In this document: piece by piece, positions 25,715 through 34,483 of the stretch | Layout of the letters: each line of letters begins with the position of its first letter | Position numbering within the stretch: position 1 is the stretch's first letter | DNA from: Porphyromonas macacae DSM 20710 = JCM 13914 | Lineage (GTDB): Bacteria > Bacteroidota > Bacteroidia > Bacteroidales > Porphyromonadaceae | Direction of reading: 5' to 3' | Assembly (NCBI RefSeq): GCF_000379945.1 | Contig: NZ_KB904150.1 | Location: 44,548-108,547, forward strand | DNA: 64,000 bases | The notes under the pieces: model-generated | Seen by the model: the letters and a program-made list of their open reading frames with translations, nothing else | The model's database searches: none | What the model was told of the DNA's origin: nothing | Made by a program: the position numbers and the translations under genes

Positions 25715-28477
25715 ATGACAGGTAAAACAGCAAAAAACGATAAGGCCGGGGAAAGCGTTGCCCGGTTTGCAGATATAGAAATACTAAGGTATCATGTAGA
25801 TTGTTTTGATAATCTTCCTCTGAAACAGAAGAAATTCATTTATTACCTCAATGAAGCGGCTTTATGCGGCCGTGACATTATTTTCGATCAAAACGGACGT
25901 TATAATCTCCGACTTCGTAGACTTTTCGGTACCATTCTAAAGGAATATCCGGGGGATCGGTCGGTTGAAGAGTTTCTGGCTATTCGGGAATATACGTATG
26001 GCTTATGGTTTGCTTCGGGTATTCACCATCATTACAGTTCGGATAAGTTTACTCCCAAATTCTCAAAGCCTTATTTCAAAAAAGTGGTCGAGAGGATGCG
26101 GAATGAGGGATTTCTTTATCTGTTCGGAGAAAAAGAACTTGCTCTTTTGACAAGCATTGTTTTTGAGCCTGACCTTTTCCCAAAAAAGACCGATCAGAGC
26201 GATTCTGTAAATGCCATAGAAAAATCTTCGGTAAATTTTTACGATGAGAAAATCTCTCAGGAAGAAGTCGAACATTTTTACAACCATCAAAAAACGCTGG
26301 CTGCCTCCGAGGATCGTAAATATCCGGTATCCTACGGACTGAACAGTCGCTTGGCTAGAAATAAAGAGGGGAAGATTTACGAACAGAGATACTCCGTTCA
26401 GGGGCTTTATGCACCGGCTATCAGACATATTGTCGATAATCTGACAAAAGCTGCGGAATATGCCGAGACGAATACGCAAAAGAATGCTTTAGAGGCATTG
26501 ATTCGTTTTTATAAGACCGGAGATCTGAAAGAATACAATACCTATTGTATAGAGTGGGTTAAGGACACGGAAAGCCGTGTCGATTTCATCAACGGTTTTA
26601 CCGAGACATACAGTGATCCTTTATGCATGAAAGGATCTTGGGAGGGATTAGTACATTTTAAGGATATGGAAAGCTCCGTGCGAACGAAAACACTTAGCAA
26701 TCATGCTAAATGGTTTGAAGACAATGCCCCCATCGATCCGCTTTTCAAGAAGAAAAACCCTGTGGGTATATCTGCCAGCGTTGTTACAGTGGCCATGCTT
26801 GCCGGAGATTCATATCCGGCAACGCCGATAGGCATCAATCTTCCCAATGCTGACTGGATAAGAGCTCGATATGGGTCGAAATCCGTTACGATCGAAAATA
26901 TCCATTATGCATATGACGTGGCCAAACGTGCCAATGGCATGGATCGCTTATTCGTTCCTGATGAAGAAAGTCGTTTGCTTTTGGAAAAATACGGAGATAT
27001 CACGGATCGATTGCATACGGACCTGCACGAATGTTTGGGGCATGGATCCGGCCGGTTATTGGAGGGTACCAATCCTGATGCCTTAGGAGTTTGTGCTTCT
27101 ACCATAGAGGAGGCGAGGGCGGATTTGTTCGCTCTTTATTTCATGGCGGACAAAAAGATGATACAGCTGGGTTTATTGCCTGATCAGGAAGCATACAAAG
27201 CTTGTTATTACCGTTATTTCTTAAACGGACTCATTACCCAGTTAGTGCGTATAAAACTCGGTGACAATCTTGAAGAAGCTCATATGAAAAACAGGGCTTT
27301 AATTGCTAATTATGTGCTGGAAAAAGCTGAGAAGAAAAACCTTATGCAACTGAATGGCATCGAGTTGATAATCAATGATTACGAGAAAATCAGGCCGATA
27401 ATAGGAGAACTGCTGGCTGAAGTACAACGAATAAAAAGTGAAGGAGATTTACCGGCTGCCATGCATTTGGTCGAAAAATACGGTACTAAAATAGATAAGA
27501 AAATCCATAAGAAAGTTTTGGATTTATACTGGACTCTTAATATCGCTCCATACAAAGGTTTTGTAAATCCCCTGTATACCCTTGCCAAAAATCAGGAAGG
27601 AGAAATTGCAGATGTTCTTGTTTGCTATGAGGAAAGTTATGAAGAACAGATGCAACGCTATGATGCCGGTTATGGATTTTTGTCTCTTGATCCGGTTTCA
27701 GTCTACGAAATACTACAAGACAGTTTTAACCCTTCTGAAAGTATTATGGCGCAGGCCAATGCTTTGCGTAAGAAATTGAGATTGGCGATGGATGGAATCG
27801 TGTCCACCACTATGCGCAAAAAAGGGTTGGATTATAAGTATAACTTCGGATTGACACGGGAACATTTATTGCGACTGGCAAAAGAGACCCCCTCGTCAAT
27901 TGAATTGGCGCGATATTTATGGAATACGGAAGTTCGCGAGTTACGTATTATCGCTACGATGATTATGCCTCCGGAAGAACTCGGATACTCGGAAGCTTTA
28001 TCCATGGCAATCGCAGCATCTTACCATACGGAGCTAAGGGAACAATTGTGCATGAATTTGCTTTCCAAATGTTCGGATGCCGCTTATTGGGCTATATCAT
28101 GGCTGATGGATAAAAAGAATGACGGTCATGAACAGAGCAATCCGAGCGAGCTTAAGCTCACGGCTTTGATGCTGCTTGCCCGGATTGCTTTTAACGGATC
28201 GCTTCATATTTCAAATGAGATATTGCAGAAATTACTGCTGGAAACCAAACAAATTTTGATACCGGCAGAAAGTAAGGATACGGTCGAACAGGATAATTTG
28301 CCTTCATTGCATCAACAAATGGCAGTCGTGCTGCTCAAGCGTATCGGAGAGATGAATCGGGACAACTCCAAAAGAGTAAGAATAATCATAGAGAGTTTGA
28401 AAGACAGTTCTTCAGATCTCTATAAGGAATTTTATCATGACATCATCTTCCATTTGGATTATGTGCAAGTCGATTAG
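25715..28477 (+). CDS. Dipeptidyl peptidase III with C-terminal ARM/AlkD-like domain
   Basis: Zinc metallopeptidase of family M49 that removes N-terminal dipeptides. The active site is HECLGH (His438, Glu439, His443) with the second motif EEARAD (from Glu465), both as required for M49. From about residue 690 the chain continues into helical repeats (MRKKGLDYKYNFGL, LARYLWNTEVRELRIIATM, YWAISWLM) that resemble the ARM/HEAT domain of AlkD-type DNA alkylation repair proteins. A DPP III with such an ARM domain has been described in Porphyromonas gingivalis, so the fusion is known. Start 25715 (920 residues) is preferred over 25670, which lies inside uvrB. No signal peptide: a cytosolic enzyme. 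Confidence 0.92.
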   Translation: MTGKTAKNDKAGESVARFADIEILRYHVDCFDNLPLKQKKFIYYLNEAALCGRDIIFDQNGRYNLRLRRLFGTILKEYPGDRSVEEFLAIREYTYGLWFASGIHHHYSSDKFTPKFSKPYFKKVVERMRNEGFLYLFGEKELALLTSIVFEPDLFPKKTDQSDSVNAIEKSSVNFYDEKISQEEVEHFYNHQKTLAASEDRKYPVSYGLNSRLARNKEGKIYEQRYSVQGLYAPAIRHIVDNLTKAAEYAETNTQKNALEALIRFYKTGDLKEYNTYCIEWVKDTESRVDFINGFTETYSDPLCMKGSWEGLVHFKDMESSVRTKTLSNHAKWFEDNAPIDPLFKKKNPVGISASVVTVAMLAGDSYPATPIGINLPNADWIRARYGSKSVTIENIHYAYDVAKRANGMDRLFVPDEESRLLLEKYGDITDRLHTDLHECLGHGSGRLLEGTNPDALGVCASTIEEARADLFALYFMADKKMIQLGLLPDQEAYKACYYRYFLNGLITQLVRIKLGDNLEEAHMKNRALIANYVLEKAEKKNLMQLNGIELIINDYEKIRPIIGELLAEVQRIKSEGDLPAAMHLVEKYGTKIDKKIHKKVLDLYWTLNIAPYKGFVNPLYTLAKNQEGEIADVLVCYEESYEEQMQRYDAGYGFLSLDPVSVYEILQDSFNPSESIMAQANALRKKLRLAMDGIVSTTMRKKGLDYKYNFGLTREHLLRLAKETPSSIELARYLWNTEVRELRIIATMIMPPEELGYSEALSMAIAASYHTELREQLCMNLLSKCSDAAYWAISWLMDKKNDGHEQSNPSELKLTALMLLARIAFNGSLHISNEILQKLLLETKQILIPAESKDTVEQDNLPSLHQQMAVVLLKRIGEMNRDNSKRVRIIIESLKDSSSDLYKEFYHDIIFHLDYVQVD

Positions 28478-28502
28478 TATAAGTAAAATCAGCGATAAAG
28501 TA

Positions 28503-28536
28503 AAAGCCTGTGGAGATGTTTCACAGGCTTTTTTTC
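28503..28536. terminator. Terminator between DPP III and porin genes
   Basis: Stem AAAGCCTGTG (28503-28512) with CACAGGCTTT (28522-28531), followed by further T residues. It ends the plus-strand mscS-uvrB-DPP III transcript and can also serve the convergent porin gene, whose stop codon overlaps the T-tract. Confidence 0.8.
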
Positions 28537-29752
28537 AGAACGAGTATTGAAGTCTGATTGTCATCAGATTGTCATTCAATTTTGAACTGTATCGAGATTG
28601 TTTATTCGGAATAAGTTCGTGTCTCATCCATTCGTAATATGCCGTAATTCGCAGAGCATTGTTCATTCCTATATAAGTGGCTCCGGCTCCCCACACATGA
28701 TTGGCGTTTTCGTTATGAGGGCTGAATGTTTTTTCGTTGTTCTTAAAATGTTCTGCAATTTCGTTTGCCGATAAATCCAAATTGCGGTCATAGTAATAGT
28801 ATTTACCGATCAATTCTACGGGCATTTTATCAAACCGGTGGGTAAGAACACCCATAGCCCCTAAGAATTTACGTGAGAAAATAACATAGTTCGGGTTAAA
28901 ATAATCCGAAGCTTTGATCGCCGGACCTGTTACGGTATTGTTAAAGAACTGTCCCGGCTGCTTCCCGGTAATACATTCTCCATACAGCGATGTCAAACCC
29001 CATGCAGACGCCTTGCCCAACTTGAAGTGCGAACCGATGTATTGCCTGTCCACAGAGCCTATACCGTCATTCTGTGCAACATCTCCGTAATACCCCGAAA
29101 GGCCGATTTCCCATTGATCTTTATTTTCATAAAGATGTCCTGTGGTTAAGCGAAGAAGGATGTCCGGTTTGTTTTTCCGCATCTTTCCCCCGTTGTTGCC
29201 ACTCATCAAACCCAACCTGAAACCGGTATTGTTTAAGTGCGATAAGTTCTTGAGTTTATAATTTATAGAAACGCAAACATCTATATTTCCGCGAAACAGA
29301 TCCGTTATATACTGAGAACGTTCGACTCCTAATAAATCTTTTCCGCTTAAAGAGGATTCTAAACCAAAACCATCTTCTTGCAAGCCGATCCTTATGTCGA
29401 ATCCTTTCCATTTATCCGGACTCCACTGAAGCATCATCGTATGCGGTGCTACTCTGTTTTCCGTAATATTCAATTGGGCAATGATACTCCAGTCTTTTTT
29501 TGCAAAAGTCCCTTTTATTCTACCGCGCCTGATGCCGAACCGTGAAAAGGATTTACCGGTTTTATTGATTTCATCATGAGTATATAATTCTCCCACGCTG
29601 TGGTTGGCATCTTTTTCGCCAAAAAGCGCATCTGTTTGTATATACCCGCTAACCATAAAAAGTTTACTGTCCTTTTGCTGAGCATGTGTAACGGAAAAAA
29701 TGCTCGTACTTAGGGTTAAAATGGCCGTAAGAATAAAAGATCTCTTAAACAT
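28535..29752 (-). CDS. Outer-membrane porin, phosphate-selective porin O/P-like
   Basis: 405 residues. A signal peptide is clear (SFILTAILTLSTSIFSVTHAQQ, cleavage after the Ala of HAQ). The mature part has alternating strands and aromatic girdle residues, and ends in Phe (MTIRLQYSF), as beta-barrel outer-membrane proteins do. Segments such as FSRFGIRRGRIKGTFAKKDWSIIAQLNI and DLFRGNIDVCVSINYKL fit the OprO/OprP-like porins of Bacteroidetes, some involved in phosphate or polyphosphate uptake. The actual solute is unknown. It is transcribed alone, between the GtrA gene and a shared terminator. Confidence 0.85.
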   Translation of the reverse strand: MFKRSFILTAILTLSTSIFSVTHAQQKDSKLFMVSGYIQTDALFGEKDANHSVGELYTHDEINKTGKSFSRFGIRRGRIKGTFAKKDWSIIAQLNITENRVAPHTMMLQWSPDKWKGFDIRIGLQEDGFGLESSLSGKDLLGVERSQYITDLFRGNIDVCVSINYKLKNLSHLNNTGFRLGLMSGNNGGKMRKNKPDILLRLTTGHLYENKDQWEIGLSGYYGDVAQNDGIGSVDRQYIGSHFKLGKASAWGLTSLYGECITGKQPGQFFNNTVTGPAIKASDYFNPNYVIFSRKFLGAMGVLTHRFDKMPVELIGKYYYYDRNLDLSANEIAEHFKNNEKTFSPHNENANHVWGAGATYIGMNNALRITAYYEWMRHELIPNKQSRYSSKLNDNLMTIRLQYSF

Positions 29753-29805
29753 CGTCTTTGATTAATATTTTATGGTAATAAAGATAGTTCGGAAAACTGT
29801 ATCAA

Positions 29806-29823
29806 AACAGAATCGATTCTGTT
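29806..29823. repeat. Perfect 18-bp palindrome at the end of the GtrA gene
   Basis: AACAGAATCGATTCTGTT is self-complementary over 18 bp. It spans the GtrA stop codon and lies about 55 bp before the porin start, near a TATCTTTA -7-like box on the minus strand. It could bind a dimeric regulator of the porin gene, or form a short RNA stem. Confidence 0.4.
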
Positions 29824-30214
29824 ATTTGAATGATTTTGCTTTTGAGAATATCCATCTCAGCAAAATATAGTTAACCGGAACGACTATGATTAACACCAAA
29901 ATGGGAGCTAATTCGGTTGATATGCCGAGATACAGAAAGAGATTAAATAGCAATATGTGATTGATATAATTGATCAGATGACTTCCGCTAAAACCCAAAG
30001 CCTTTTTTATGGAGGGCTTGGTACGAAACGTTAAATAAGATGTTAAAAAGAAGTTGCCGATAAAACTGATTATATACCCTATGGTATAAGCAATATTTAC
30101 ATTGATAAATTGCTCAAAAAACAGATAAACGCCATAATGAATAGCTGCAGAGATAGAGCCAACGATGCAATAACGTATAAATTCGGCCGATATATTTCTT
30201 TTATTCAGAAACAT
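29822..30214 (-). CDS. GtrA-family membrane protein
   Basis: 130 residues from the chosen start, with four hydrophobic segments typical of GtrA: YCIVGSISAAIHYGVYLFFE, VNIAYTIGYIISFIGNFFLTSYLTF, a shorter central span and PILVLIIVVPVNYILLRWIF. The segment FIRYCIVG is the usual GtrA opening. GtrA proteins are thought to flip undecaprenyl-phosphate-linked sugars. An upstream in-frame Met at 30250 would overlap the GT-C gene by 50 bases; 30214 (MFLNKRN) overlaps by 14 and begins closer to the family norm. It ends the deacetylase-GT2-GT87-GtrA set. Confidence 0.88.
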   Translation of the reverse strand: MFLNKRNISAEFIRYCIVGSISAAIHYGVYLFFEQFINVNIAYTIGYIISFIGNFFLTSYLTFRTKPSIKKALGFSGSHLINYINHILLFNLFLYLGISTELAPILVLIIVVPVNYILLRWIFSKAKSFK

Positions 30215-31385
30215 AACTTTTTCCTTTATAGTCTTTTCTGCACATTTCATAGCACAGTTTGAACCAGATAATTATGCAAGGAAATGCTTTCAGGGCATAA
30301 GGCTGAACAAATTCACGTCTTATATATGCCGGAAAAAGGTCTGACGGTGACATGCTTGTCAGGATAAAAGCAAAAACCAGCAAGAAAATATCCCATTTAT
30401 TCCTTTTCCATGGCGCTGAAATGTACCATAAGGCAATCCCGACAAATGCAATGATATAGGAACTGGATTCGCTCCCCGAACTGAACAGTACGACAAATAA
30501 GAGAACGGAGGAAAGAAACGCGTATCTGAAATTGAGATATTTGTATTGTTGAAAACGTAGATATGGCAGGGCAAACAGAAGTAATCCTCCGACAATAAGC
30601 CAAAGATCGGAATAGGCGATGGAGTGTGAAATCTTTCTGACCATTCCCAGCAGAGAAATATTTTGATGCGAAGCAAATAAATTTTCGATACTTTTTTCCG
30701 AAAGACTTTCCCACCATCCCGCATATTGAGACAAGATATATTCGGGGCTGCTAATCAGCATGGGGGCTGCAAACATTAAACCTCCCCAAAAAATTAGCGA
30801 TAGCAGAAACTTTCCTTGATGTTTTGAAAAAAAGAAGAATGCCAGTCCTACAATCCCGTATAGCTTTACGAATGTGCCTAACATAATAAGAAAAACAGCC
30901 CAAAAATCTTTTTCCTTTTCTATGCAGTAAAAAGCCCCTATGATAATAGCCGCAATGGCAATATTGAATTGAGACATAAAAAGGGCGGTTAGAAGTTCGT
31001 GTGCACAGAACCAATAAATAAAAATCCGCTGCCTGTTTGCCAAAGGGAGTTTACGGATGGCTATGTAGAGAGCTACAGAAAGAGCAATCAGCCAAAAGAG
31101 CAGTCCCCACCAAGTGGGCAATAGGGCGAAGGGTGCAATCACGAGACTGAAGAACGGCCCATAGTGATTACAATCATGATATTGCTCCGGATATAATGAA
31201 TAAAGAGGAAGCTGCTCAATAGTGTGCCAATACACATACTTAAAGATCAGGAAGTTATTGTGCTTCGACATTTTTGTTAAAGCCGCTACGACCGGCAAAA
31301 GAAGCCATAAACCGAGTAATGTGCGTGGATCGCTAAAGAAAGGATGCTTGAAGAATGCAACCGTACGCTTTGTCAGATTTATCAT
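30201..31385 (-). CDS. Polytopic GT-C glycosyltransferase, GT87/DUF2029-like
   Basis: 394 residues with about ten hydrophobic spans. The first periplasmic loop after TM1 contains YWHTIEQLPLYSLYPEQYHDCNHYGPFF, with acidic and aromatic residues as found in GT-C enzymes that use polyprenyl-phosphate sugars, and the pattern YxxYxPxF-SLVIAPFALLP recalls DUF2029 (GT87) mannosyl- or arabinosyltransferases. In this cluster it would transfer the sugar supplied by the GT2/GtrA pair onto a periplasmic acceptor, as GtrC-type proteins do. Acceptor and sugar are unknown. It follows the GT2 gene by 88 bp. Confidence 0.82.
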   Translation of the reverse strand: MINLTKRTVAFFKHPFFSDPRTLLGLWLLLPVVAALTKMSKHNNFLIFKYVYWHTIEQLPLYSLYPEQYHDCNHYGPFFSLVIAPFALLPTWWGLLFWLIALSVALYIAIRKLPLANRQRIFIYWFCAHELLTALFMSQFNIAIAAIIIGAFYCIEKEKDFWAVFLIMLGTFVKLYGIVGLAFFFFSKHQGKFLLSLIFWGGLMFAAPMLISSPEYILSQYAGWWESLSEKSIENLFASHQNISLLGMVRKISHSIAYSDLWLIVGGLLLFALPYLRFQQYKYLNFRYAFLSSVLLFVVLFSSGSESSSYIIAFVGIALWYISAPWKRNKWDIFLLVFAFILTSMSPSDLFPAYIRREFVQPYALKAFPCIIIWFKLCYEMCRKDYKGKSYVSE

Positions 31386-31473
31386 AGTCGAATGGATTTG
31401 TGCAGATTTTTCGGATTTGCTTTATTTGCCTTTAGAGAGAACTCGAACATTCGTATTATAACACACACGGAGG

Positions 31474-32427
31474 TTATTTGTCCTTTTTCCAAAGTATGGA
31501 TTCGATTGTGTATAAAGGACGATTCTTTATTTCTGTATAAATCTTCCCGATATACTCCCCGAGAACACCCAAAGACATGAGGAGTATACTGCCGATGAAC
31601 CATACGGAAAGCATCAGAGAGGTCCATCCCGGAACGGTTTTATGCTCCCAGTAGGATACCAGTACATAGACGGCTATAATGATACTGACAATTAGAAAGA
31701 GAACCCCGATGCCGAAAATGAGTGAGATCGGTTTTGTGGAAAAAGAGGTGATCCCGTCTAAAGCCAGTGTCAACATTTTCTTGAATGTATATTTCGATTT
31801 TCCTGCAGCTCGTTCGCTGATAACATCATCTACCGTTGCAGATTTGAAGCCGATAAGGGGAACGAGACCGCGCAGATAAAGATTGCGCTCCTCGTAACGC
31901 GATAAAGCCTCTAATGCTCTCCGGCTCATCAGACGGAAATCTGCGTGATTATAAACAGCCTTGATACCCATGCTTTCTTGTAATTTGTAAAAAGCCAGAG
32001 CTGTATTTCGTTTTACAAAAGAATCTCCCGTGCGCGATACTTTCACGCCATAGACAATGTCATAACCTTCTGCCTGACGGTCGACCATGGATTCAATGGC
32101 ATTGATGTCGTCCTGCAGATCTACATCAATGGTGATAACGGCATCGCATTGGTTTTTCGCGGTCATCATTCCGGCCATGATAGCATTCTGATGCCCCACA
32201 TTTCTTGCCAGATTGATGCCGTACACATATTCATTTTCTTGATGTAGACGAGAGATGATATCCCATGTGTTATCCATACTCCCATCATTTACAAGCAGAA
32301 TAAAGCTATCCGGTGTTATTTTGTTTTTTGCGACAAGCTCATTCAGAAGAAACGTAAGTTTCTCAATGGAATGAGGTAATACTTCGTGTTCATTGTAACA
32401 CGGAGAAATAATACCGAGTTTGATCAT
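31474..32427 (-). CDS. GtrB/DPM1-like family 2 glycosyltransferase
   Basis: 317 residues. The GT2 domain has LGIISPCYNEHEVLP at the start, LLVNDGSMDNTWD, the metal-binding TIDVDLQDD near residue 93 and FRLMSRRALEAL. Two hydrophobic helices close the protein (about 230-255 and 265-290), the layout of GtrB and Dpm1 enzymes that make polyprenyl-phosphate sugars on the inner membrane face. The start at 32427 is chosen because AGGAGGTAC lies 4 nt before it and it overlaps the deacetylase stop as ATGA; a start ten codons upstream lacks both. Confidence 0.92.
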   Translation of the reverse strand: MIKLGIISPCYNEHEVLPHSIEKLTFLLNELVAKNKITPDSFILLVNDGSMDNTWDIISRLHQENEYVYGINLARNVGHQNAIMAGMMTAKNQCDAVITIDVDLQDDINAIESMVDRQAEGYDIVYGVKVSRTGDSFVKRNTALAFYKLQESMGIKAVYNHADFRLMSRRALEALSRYEERNLYLRGLVPLIGFKSATVDDVISERAAGKSKYTFKKMLTLALDGITSFSTKPISLIFGIGVLFLIVSIIIAVYVLVSYWEHKTVPGWTSLMLSVWFIGSILLMSLGVLGEYIGKIYTEIKNRPLYTIESILWKKDK

Positions 32428-33224
32428 TTTGTACCTCCTTGTTGGCATTGTAGCCATTTTTCGGCAAATTCGGAGAAAGTCATAAACTGTTCTCCCCGTT
32501 TTATAAAATAGTCTGTGAGTCTGTTGAGACGATCGATCATTCCTTGTCCGGACCGGTTACGAATAATAAAAGGCAACTTGAATTCCGGGTGTTTTTGGAG
32601 AGGATAAAACTCCCAAGGGTGAAAATAGATGGCTAAGGAACCATCGTGCTTGAGTGTTCTTGCACAGAGCCGGCGATAAAGTCCGAATGGCAGATTATGA
32701 CAGGAGAGCCAAAAAAGAGGAAATCGTATCCAGGGAGTAACCGAAGCCGGTATTTGCAATACATTTCCTTTCATAAACGGTGTGCGTGATGCATTCAGAT
32801 GCATATATCTGCCCGGAATAAATGTGGGATTCAGTGACGAGTTGTATTTATAACCGGCTTTGAATATTTCATCCTCTGATACAGGCATCATTCGGGCTTG
32901 CCTGTATCCTGTTATTTGCCTACCGGATAGAGCTTCTAATGCTTCTTTGGATTTTTTCAGATCCGGTATTTCAAATGTCGTGTGGTAATAACCATGCGAG
33001 GCAAGCTCATGTCCTTCCTCTAAAATACGTTCAATAATATGTTTGGCATGATTCGCAAAATTGGCCGTACAAAAAAAGGTGGCTTTGATTTTCTTTTCTC
33101 TCAAACAATCGAGTATCGCTTCGGTACCTTGAACCGATATCCTGATTTGCTGCTCCATTGTGATATCGACATCATGCTCAAGAGGAACATCGAATTCCTC
33201 AATGTCAAAACTGAGTAAAATCAT
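32424..33224 (-). CDS. NodB-homology polysaccharide deacetylase
   Basis: 266 residues. The NodB pattern is visible: MILLSFDIEEFDVP (catalytic Asp with Glu-Glu replacing the usual second Asp, as in DUF3473-linked deacetylases), HELASHGYYHTTF with the two metal-binding His, and TGYRQARMMPV. The C-terminal part, with IYFHPWEFYP, fits the DUF3473-type extension. It probably N-deacetylates an amino sugar in a surface glycan. The start at 33224 is preferred because a TATTTTTG -7 box lies between it and the alternative Met at 33266. It shares 4 bases with the GT2 gene. Confidence 0.88.
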   Translation of the reverse strand: MILLSFDIEEFDVPLEHDVDITMEQQIRISVQGTEAILDCLREKKIKATFFCTANFANHAKHIIERILEEGHELASHGYYHTTFEIPDLKKSKEALEALSGRQITGYRQARMMPVSEDEIFKAGYKYNSSLNPTFIPGRYMHLNASRTPFMKGNVLQIPASVTPWIRFPLFWLSCHNLPFGLYRRLCARTLKHDGSLAIYFHPWEFYPLQKHPEFKLPFIIRNRSGQGMIDRLNRLTDYFIKRGEQFMTFSEFAEKWLQCQQGGTK

Positions 33225-33244
33225 ATCAGCGAATATATTATTTG

Positions 33245-33252
33245 CAAAAATA
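33245..33252 (-). promoter_or_regulatory. -7 box of the deacetylase-GT2-GT87-GtrA operon
   Basis: TATTTTTG on the minus strand matches TAnnTTTG and ends 20 nt before the ATG at 33224. It decides the deacetylase start, since the longer ORF would begin upstream of this box. The -33 match is weak. Confidence 0.5.
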
Positions 33253-33334
33253 GCAATAAAAAGCACTTCGTTTTCGGTCGAGAACCTGCGATTCTTTATA
33301 TCTTAGCTCAAAATTGGTAGTAATAGAATGAAAT

Positions 33335-34456
33335 ATGAGAATTGGGTTTGACGCCAAAAGAGCGGCACAAAATCGTACGGGGTTGGGCAATTACAGCAGA
33401 TTGATATTAAGGCTGCTCTCTTCTTATAATTCCGGTGATGAGTATTTTTATTATACTCCTAAAGAACCCGGTAATATGCTTTCCGAAACAGAATATAAGG
33501 GTAAAATATGTACACCTAAGAGTCGTTTTTGGAAAAAATGCCGTTCTCTGTGGCGTATTTGGGGAGTTACCGACGATATTATACGAGACGGGGTGACGCT
33601 TTTCCATGGTCTTAGCAATGAACTTCCTTTGAATATCAAGAGAGCCGGGAACACGAAAACCATCGTAACTGTTCATGACCTGATCTTTTTAATTTTTCCT
33701 CATTATTATCCGTACATAGATCGGCATATCTATGCTTATAAGTTCCGTAAAGCATGCCGGAATGCAGATCGGATTATAGCTGTAAGCGAGTGTACCAAAA
33801 GAGATATTGTAAGATTTTTCCATATTTGTGAAAACAAAATAGATGTTGTTTACCAGGGCTGCGATAGTGAATTTAAGCAACAGGCAACCGATTTTGAGAA
33901 AAAGCAGTTGATTGCAAAGTATCATTTACCCGAGAGTTTTATTCTTTATGTTGGCAGTATTGAGGAACGAAAGAATCTTTTACTCGTAGTCAAGGCATTG
34001 ACTTTGATGAAAAATCCCATACCTTTAATCGCTATCGGTAAGAGAACGGCATATACGGAAAAAGTAGAAGCTTATGTAAAAGCACAAGGATTGACGCATC
34101 TTGTGAAACTGCTTCATAATGTGCCGACTCAAGAACTTCCTGCTTTTTATCAGTTGTCTGCAACATTTGTTTATCCGTCTTTTTATGAAGGATTCGGTAT
34201 TCCCGTATTGGAGGCTTTACAGAGTGGAGTACCTGTTGTGGCGGCAACGGGTTCCTGTTTGGAAGAGGCCGGAGGCCCCTGTTCTCTTTATGTAAATCCG
34301 AATGATCCGGAAGCTTTGGCTGTTGCTATCGGGCAAACTTTGACAGATGAGACATTAAGGCAACAGATGATTATGGAAGGCAAAAAATATGCTTCAAAAT
34401 TTGACGATGAGTTTATCACACGGGATTTATTGAACGTATATAGAAAGACGATATAA
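33335..34456 (+). CDS. Family 4 glycosyltransferase
   Basis: 373 residues, GT-B fold. The N-terminus MRIGFDAKRAAQNRTGLGNYSR contains the donor/acceptor glycine loop seen in mannosyl- and rhamnosyltransferases of this family. The C-terminal domain has ILYVGSIEERKNLLLVVKAL and the E-x7-E signature in YPSFYEGFGIPVLEALQSGVPVVAA. Both signature glutamates are present. The product is likely a retaining transferase acting on a lipid-linked or LPS glycan. It is divergent from the deacetylase operon and 27 bp upstream of the GT90 gene. Confidence 0.92.
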   Translation: MRIGFDAKRAAQNRTGLGNYSRLILRLLSSYNSGDEYFYYTPKEPGNMLSETEYKGKICTPKSRFWKKCRSLWRIWGVTDDIIRDGVTLFHGLSNELPLNIKRAGNTKTIVTVHDLIFLIFPHYYPYIDRHIYAYKFRKACRNADRIIAVSECTKRDIVRFFHICENKIDVVYQGCDSEFKQQATDFEKKQLIAKYHLPESFILYVGSIEERKNLLLVVKALTLMKNPIPLIAIGKRTAYTEKVEAYVKAQGLTHLVKLLHNVPTQELPAFYQLSATFVYPSFYEGFGIPVLEALQSGVPVVAATGSCLEEAGGPCSLYVNPNDPEALAVAIGQTLTDETLRQQMIMEGKKYASKFDDEFITRDLLNVYRKTI

Positions 34457-34483
34457 GTCCTTTTATAAAAACTCCTGGAGATT

